From positions 1 through 11,112 of the forward strand of contig JAPEVF010001318.1 in assembly GCA_029747585.1 (NCBI GenBank): a stretch of 11,112 nucleotides of DNA, read 5' to 3'. The stretch's first letter is position 1; each line of letters opens with the position of its first letter. The notes beneath the pieces were generated by a model. The model searched no databases and had not been told where the DNA came from. It saw only the letters and a list, made by a program, of their open reading frames with translations. This DNA is from Pleurotus djamor. Its lineage: Eukaryota; Basidiomycota; Agaricomycetes; Agaricales; Pleurotaceae. The translations under genes were made by a program, and so were the position numbers. This document shows positions 7,668 through 11,112 of this stretch, one piece after another.

Positions 7668-7856
7668 CTGGCCTCTCGTGGGCTTCTTCTTGATTTCCCT
7701 TGTACCAGGAGCAGCGGTGACGGCACCTGCTGCATCCGATTCCTGATCAATGGACCTCTGGTTGCGTTTGCGCTTGGTAGGGACTTCGAGGGGAGCAGAA
7801 TCGGCAGGGGGGCCAGAGGATCGTGTACGACGAGTCGTTTCGGCGGGTTTTCCTAC
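7668..7856 (-). CDS. Gene A exon, basic low-complexity segment
   Basis: Sixty-three codons run from the E3 boundary to a CAG|GTGTGT donor. The peptide is rich in Arg, Lys, Pro and Ala, with TKRKRNQR and EIKKKPTRGQ resembling nuclear-localisation-type basic clusters. The following intron (7667-7612, 56 nt) ends in TCTAG and joins phase 0 to the next exon. Confidence 0.7.
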
Positions 7857-7857
7857 T

Positions 7858-7859
7858 TA
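7858..7859. repeat. Left TA flank of E3 (possible 2-bp target duplication)
   Basis: TA precedes the left terminus and TA (11004-11005) follows the right one. Two bases are weak evidence by themselves. No longer direct repeat fits any nearby choice of element ends. Confidence 0.4.
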
Positions 7860-8665
7860 GGCTGCCGGGCATAGACCCCTTATAGGTGTAATAGGTTAGT
7901 GGGGAATAATACACCTAAAAGGGGGTCAAAACCTGGGCTCAGCCCAGGCTTTTGGGGCACTTGGGTATACCCAGGATGTCACACTGAAAATGTCACACCT
8001 TATGGGTATACCCAGGTCTATTTGCAGTACATTATACTAGGGTAGAGTGGGCATACCCAGCAATATTTAGGGCCTAAATAACAGTATTATGGGTATACCC
8101 AAGGTGTGTTTAGACCCTTTTTTCCCACAAACACTGGGCCAAATAGGGTAGCCTTTGGGTATACCCAGAGCATATTACACCTAAGGTATAATTGTTCACT
8201 GGGCATACCCAGGGCATAAGCTAGTAAGACTTGGGTATGCCCATCCACTATTAGCCTCTATATATGTGGGTATACCCAGTAGTATTTAGAGCCTAGAGAA
8301 CATTATTATGGGTATACCCAAGGTGTATTTAGTCCCTTTTTCCTTATAAATACCCAGTCAAATAGGATAGCCTTTGGGTATACCCAGGGTGTATTATACC
8401 TAAGCTATAATTAGGTGGTGGGTATACCCAGAGTATAAATAGTGGAGGCCTGGGTATACCCATTGCCCATTAACCCCATTATGTTTTTGGGTATACCCAA
8501 GCTGTAAATCGTTTGGACTTGGGTATACCCAGAACCTATTGACCCCTCAAATTTATTTGGGTATACCCAAGCTATGAATTATTTGGACCTGGGTATACCC
8601 ATTGCATATTAACCCCTATGTATTTTTGGGTATACCCAGAGTGTATTAGCACCTTTGTGTTTCTA
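7860..8665. repeat. E3 left inverted arm: 17 copies of GGGTATACCC
   Basis: Palindrome starts are 7963, 8004, 8049, 8091, 8157, 8201, 8233, 8268, 8310, 8376, 8420, 8452, 8489, 8521, 8559, 8591 and 8628. Three are one-base variants (GGGCATACCC at 8049 and 8201, GGGTATGCCC at 8233). Many are extended to TGGGTATACCCA. A separate 17-bp palindrome, CCTGGGCTCAGCCCAGG, lies at 7932-7948, 72 bp from the terminus. Confidence 0.9.
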
Positions 8666-8690
8666 TATAAAAAACCTGGTTAAACACAAT

Positions 8691-10160
8691 GGTGACTGTG
8701 GGAAAAATATACTTACTATAATAGCAATATTGACTGTGGGAAAAAATATGGACTCTAACAATTTTTTGGAAATGTAGTGAAATGCAACTGTCACACTCCA
8801 GAAGTGTGGGAAAATCTTCAATAGGAAAATATTAGAAATTATCTACTGATTGTGGACAATTGGAAATATGTATGCTCCAAAAGCCTTCAATTCAGAACCC
8901 TGGTATTTACCATTCTTCAACTTCTTTATTCATATTGATAATCAAACTTTGTTCATTACATTTGCTAATAGCTATGAAAAAATATTTCTACTATAATAGC
9001 TTTACATTAGATATAAGAGCTTATGCCAATTCTAGTACAAGGTTATCATTTCAAAGTCATTATTAACTTTTGTATTGTTGAGTATAGAAAAGTACAGATG
9101 TTTTCAATTTTTCAATTTGGTAGATCTACATTGCCTAAGATCCTGAGTGACAGAGGAATCCTTGGAGCATGTTGGTTACTAAGCAAAGTTAGAATGACTT
9201 TGAAGATTCTGCAAGTTTGGTAAGGTCAATCATTTGCTCTCCCTAGTCCTTTGCTTTGTGTCCATATTCTTACTTCCATCAGTTCCACATGCTTGATATA
9301 AGTGTACACAGAATACTTTGAGCATTCCAGATGGGATTTACCCAGGTACAACAGAGACAGTTTTATTACTCACTTTGTATGTTTTCAACCACATATATAT
9401 CTTAACATTTCACCTTTCATGCACTGTACTCTAACAACTCCATTTATCAATTCTCCCTAGAAACAGAATACTGATTATAAAGTACTGACCTGATTAGTCT
9501 AGATGAGTATGGAAGTAGCAGAGCTGGTGGGTAAAGGGGCAACCAATATGGATAGTGTCTCTGCAGCAAAGTTGAACACAATCTGATATACATGTTATTG
9601 AATCTTAAGAACATCTTTGTGGCTTTAGACAATGTGAAACCTGCTAAGATAAAAGGTGAACATGGACTAACATGTATGGGATGCATAAAGATGGCCAATA
9701 TATTACAGAAGATGTGAATGGTTGCAATATATGTATGTATTATGGTTGAAGCCAAGGTTATTTCAGAACTTACTAGAGTAATTTCAACTTTGTTCAATAA
9801 CTAGAAATGCCCTAAAGGTCTTGCTTTCACTTTCTTACAGTTAGTAATCATATATTACTGAAGGTTGTTAAACAGAGAATAGCCCATACTAATGGCTAGA
9901 AGGTAAAAGCAATCCTTTTTGTTGTGCCTTTACAGCATTTCTTGGTTTCTCATAGTTCATAATTTATTCTTACCAGAAATAATTTATTTCTCGTGGTCAG
10001 TTGAAAGTTTCTCATAGTCAGTTGAAAATTTTCTCACAATGAGAAACTTTTCTCACAGTCAGTGAAATTTTCCCGCACTTCAAAAAGATCATAATGGTGT
10101 TTCACTCCAATTCTATCAACGTTTTCACAATAAATATTTTTCCCACAGTCATTATTGTGA
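8691..10160. repeat. E3 core module shared with E2
   Basis: It starts with tgactgtgggaaaaatatac, as in the E2 core, and ends with tttttcccacagtcatt. TGTGGGAA-type repeats are fewer and more degenerate than in E2 (left near 8693, 8732 and 8805; right near 9949-10150). The inner pair aagcaaagtt (near 9180) and aactttgttcaataa (near 9787) is the inverted counterpart of the E2 inner arms, leaving a loop of about 600 bp. I see no gene in it. Confidence 0.7.
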
Positions 10161-10194
10161 TGTTCAAATAGTTAACTACCTTCTTCATATAGAA

Positions 10195-11003
10195 ATGCAA
10201 AGGTGCTAATACATTCTGGGTATACCCNAAAAATACATAGGGGTTAATATGTAATGGGTATACCCAGGTCCAAACAATTTATAGCTTGGGTATACCCAAA
10301 TAAATTGAGGGGGTCAATAGGTCCTGGGTATACCCAAACCTCTACTATTTATACCCTGGGTATACCCACCAACCACTTACAATGCATAGGGGTTATTAGT
10401 CAATGGGTATACCCAGGCCTCTACTATTTATATTCTGGGTATACCCAATGCATAATTATACCCTAGGTACAATACAACCTGGGTATACCCAAATGCTATT
10501 CTATTTAACTGGGGGTTTCTTAGAAAAAAAGGTCTCAATATACCTTGGGTATACCCATAATAGTGTTATCTAGGCTCTAAATAATATTGGGTATACCCAC
10601 ATATGAGGCTAATAGTGGATGGGCATACCCAAGTCTTACTAGCTTATGCCCTGGGTATGCCCAGTGAACAATTATACCTTAGGTATAATATGCTCTGGGT
10701 ATACCCAAAGGCTGCCCTATTTGGCCCAGTGTTTATGAGAAAAAAGGGCCTTAATATGTCCTGGGTATACCCATAATACTGTTATTTAGGCCCTAAATAT
10801 TGTTGGGTATGCCCACTCTACCCTAGTACAATGTGATACAAATAGACCTGGGTATACCCATAAGGTGTGACATTTTCAGTGTGACATCCTGGGTATACCC
10901 AAGTGCCCCAAAAGCCTGGGCTGAGCCCAGGTTTTGACCCCCTTTTAGGTGTATTATTCCCCACTAACCTATTACACCTATAAGGGGTCTAAACCCGGCA
11001 GCC
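10195..11003. repeat. E3 right inverted arm: 17 copies of GGGTATACCC
   Basis: Palindrome starts are 10218, 10256, 10288, 10325, 10358, 10405, 10437, 10481, 10547, 10589, 10621, 10653, 10697, 10763, 10805, 10850 and 10891. The variant sites at 10621, 10653 and 10805 are the exact reverse complements of those in the left arm. CCTGGGCTGAGCCCAGG lies at 10915-10931, again 72 bp from the terminus. The N at 10228 has no partner in the left arm. Confidence 0.9.
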
Positions 11004-11005
11004 TA

Positions 11006-11112
11006 AGGTGAGTCCAGAGGCTCGGGATTAGAGGGAGTAGCCGGGATTGGAGGGTCATCAAAGATTTCCTCAATCATCGGCGTTCGGGATTGATGACAAG
11101 ACTGAGCTTTAG
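11006..11112 (-). CDS. Gene A exon fragment upstream of E3 (5' end outside the window)
   Basis: One minus-strand frame is open from the window edge to the E3 boundary and includes MIEEIFDDPPIPATPSNP. Its Pro/Ser/acidic composition matches the exon on the other side of E3. The frame meets TAG immediately at the element edge (11005-11003). If E3 and one TA are removed, this frame continues in register into the 7856 exon but through a TAA, so either the ancestral junction differed or this fragment has a further lesion. Confidence 0.5.

Larger units (their letters stand above)
7860..11003. mobile_element. E3: 3.1-kb fold-back element, non-autonomous
   Basis: The termini are GGCTGCCGGG at the left and CCCGGCAGCC at the right, flanked by TA on each side. 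The near-identical inverted arms are 7860 to about 8665 and about 10195 to 11003, each with seventeen GGGTATACCC-type palindromes. The interior is the core it shares with E2. The longest open frames inside are about 116 codons or fewer and of ordinary AT-rich composition, so no transposase is carried. It interrupts a gene A exon. Confidence 0.85.
2022..11112 (-). pseudogene. Gene A: multi-exon unrecognised gene disrupted by E3, enlarged by E2, with point lesions
   Basis: Exons in transcript order are 11112-11006 (5' incomplete), 7856-7668, 7611-7537, 7480-7424, 7373-7293, 7244-6261, 3496-3275, 3225-3041, 2987-2833, 2781-2485 and 2434-2022. All introns are GT-AG and about 48-56 nt, except the one holding E2. 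From 7856 on, the exons sum to 880 codons including the stop when one missing base near 6953 and one surplus 19-bp copy at 3452-3489 are corrected, which strongly supports the exon set. Lesions are E3 in or beside the first visible exon, the 1-base deletion, the 19-bp duplication and TGA at 2406-2408. The predicted protein has basic, NLS-like segments (TKRKR, KGKKK), an Asp/Glu tract, a coiled-coil-like segment, a Trp-rich C-terminal half and a KKKKK tail. No known domain is recognised; a nuclear location is only an inference from composition. Confidence 0.75.

Noticed and set aside
7932..7948. CCTGGGCTCAGCCCAGG as a terminator hairpin
   Set aside because: There is no T-run or transcript end beside it, and an identical mirror copy lies in the other E3 arm. 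It is part of the element arm.
9447..9797. 116-codon minus-strand open frame inside the E3 core
   Set aside because: Its composition is what AT-rich DNA gives, it has no recognised motif, and it overlaps the inner inverted repeat shared with E2, where no equivalent frame is kept. It is not a transposase.
11004..11013. Plus-strand AAG|GTGAGT donor at the E3 right edge
   Set aside because: It matches a donor, but no plus-strand exon was seen upstream; the upstream sequence is the E3 terminal repeat. It is probably chance.

Overview
The window looks like eukaryotic, most probably fungal (basidiomycete-like), nuclear DNA. The evidence is a run of short GT-AG introns of about 48-59 nt that join exons in consistent phase, no operon-like layout, and long AT-rich non-coding elements made of inverted repeats. 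No rRNA, tRNA or CRISPR array was seen, and no recognisable transposase.

Two host-type genes lie on the minus strand. Gene A runs from the right edge down to a stop at 2022. It has at least eleven exons and would encode an unrecognised protein of about 880 residues or more, with a basic, low-complexity N-terminal half, a long Asp/Glu tract, a Trp/Tyr-rich globular C-terminal half and a Lys-rich tail. The exon phases close exactly if one missing base and one extra 19-bp copy are allowed for, so the model is well supported. The copy is nevertheless broken: a 3.1-kb insertion in an exon, a 1-base deletion in the acidic tract, a 19-bp tandem duplication and an in-frame TGA. Gene B (1093 down to the left edge, incomplete) is another unrecognised Pro/Ser-rich protein, also with an in-frame TGA.

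Three blocks of palindrome-rich DNA sit in or between these genes. E1 (about 1086-1900) is an intergenic array of the 14-mer palindrome GTAGACATGTCTAC, with strict 35/25-bp alternation in its best part. E2 (3504-6207) is a 2.7-kb fold-back element with arms of about 830-870 bp carrying ATAGTWACTAT palindromes; it is flanked by a 7-bp duplication and lies inside a gene A intron. E3 (7860-11003) is a 3.1-kb fold-back element with arms of about 800 bp carrying 17 + 17 copies of GGGTATACCC, inserted at a TA in a gene A exon.

The main discovery is that E2 and E3 share a diverged but clearly homologous core of about 1.45 kb, including inward-facing TGACYGTGGGAA repeats, while their outer arms are unrelated and built from different palindromes. 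This suggests a modular, non-autonomous element family whose arms are exchanged or evolve independently of the core. In E2 the target duplication contains the acceptor AG of the host intron, so a 3' splice site is kept next to the downstream exon.
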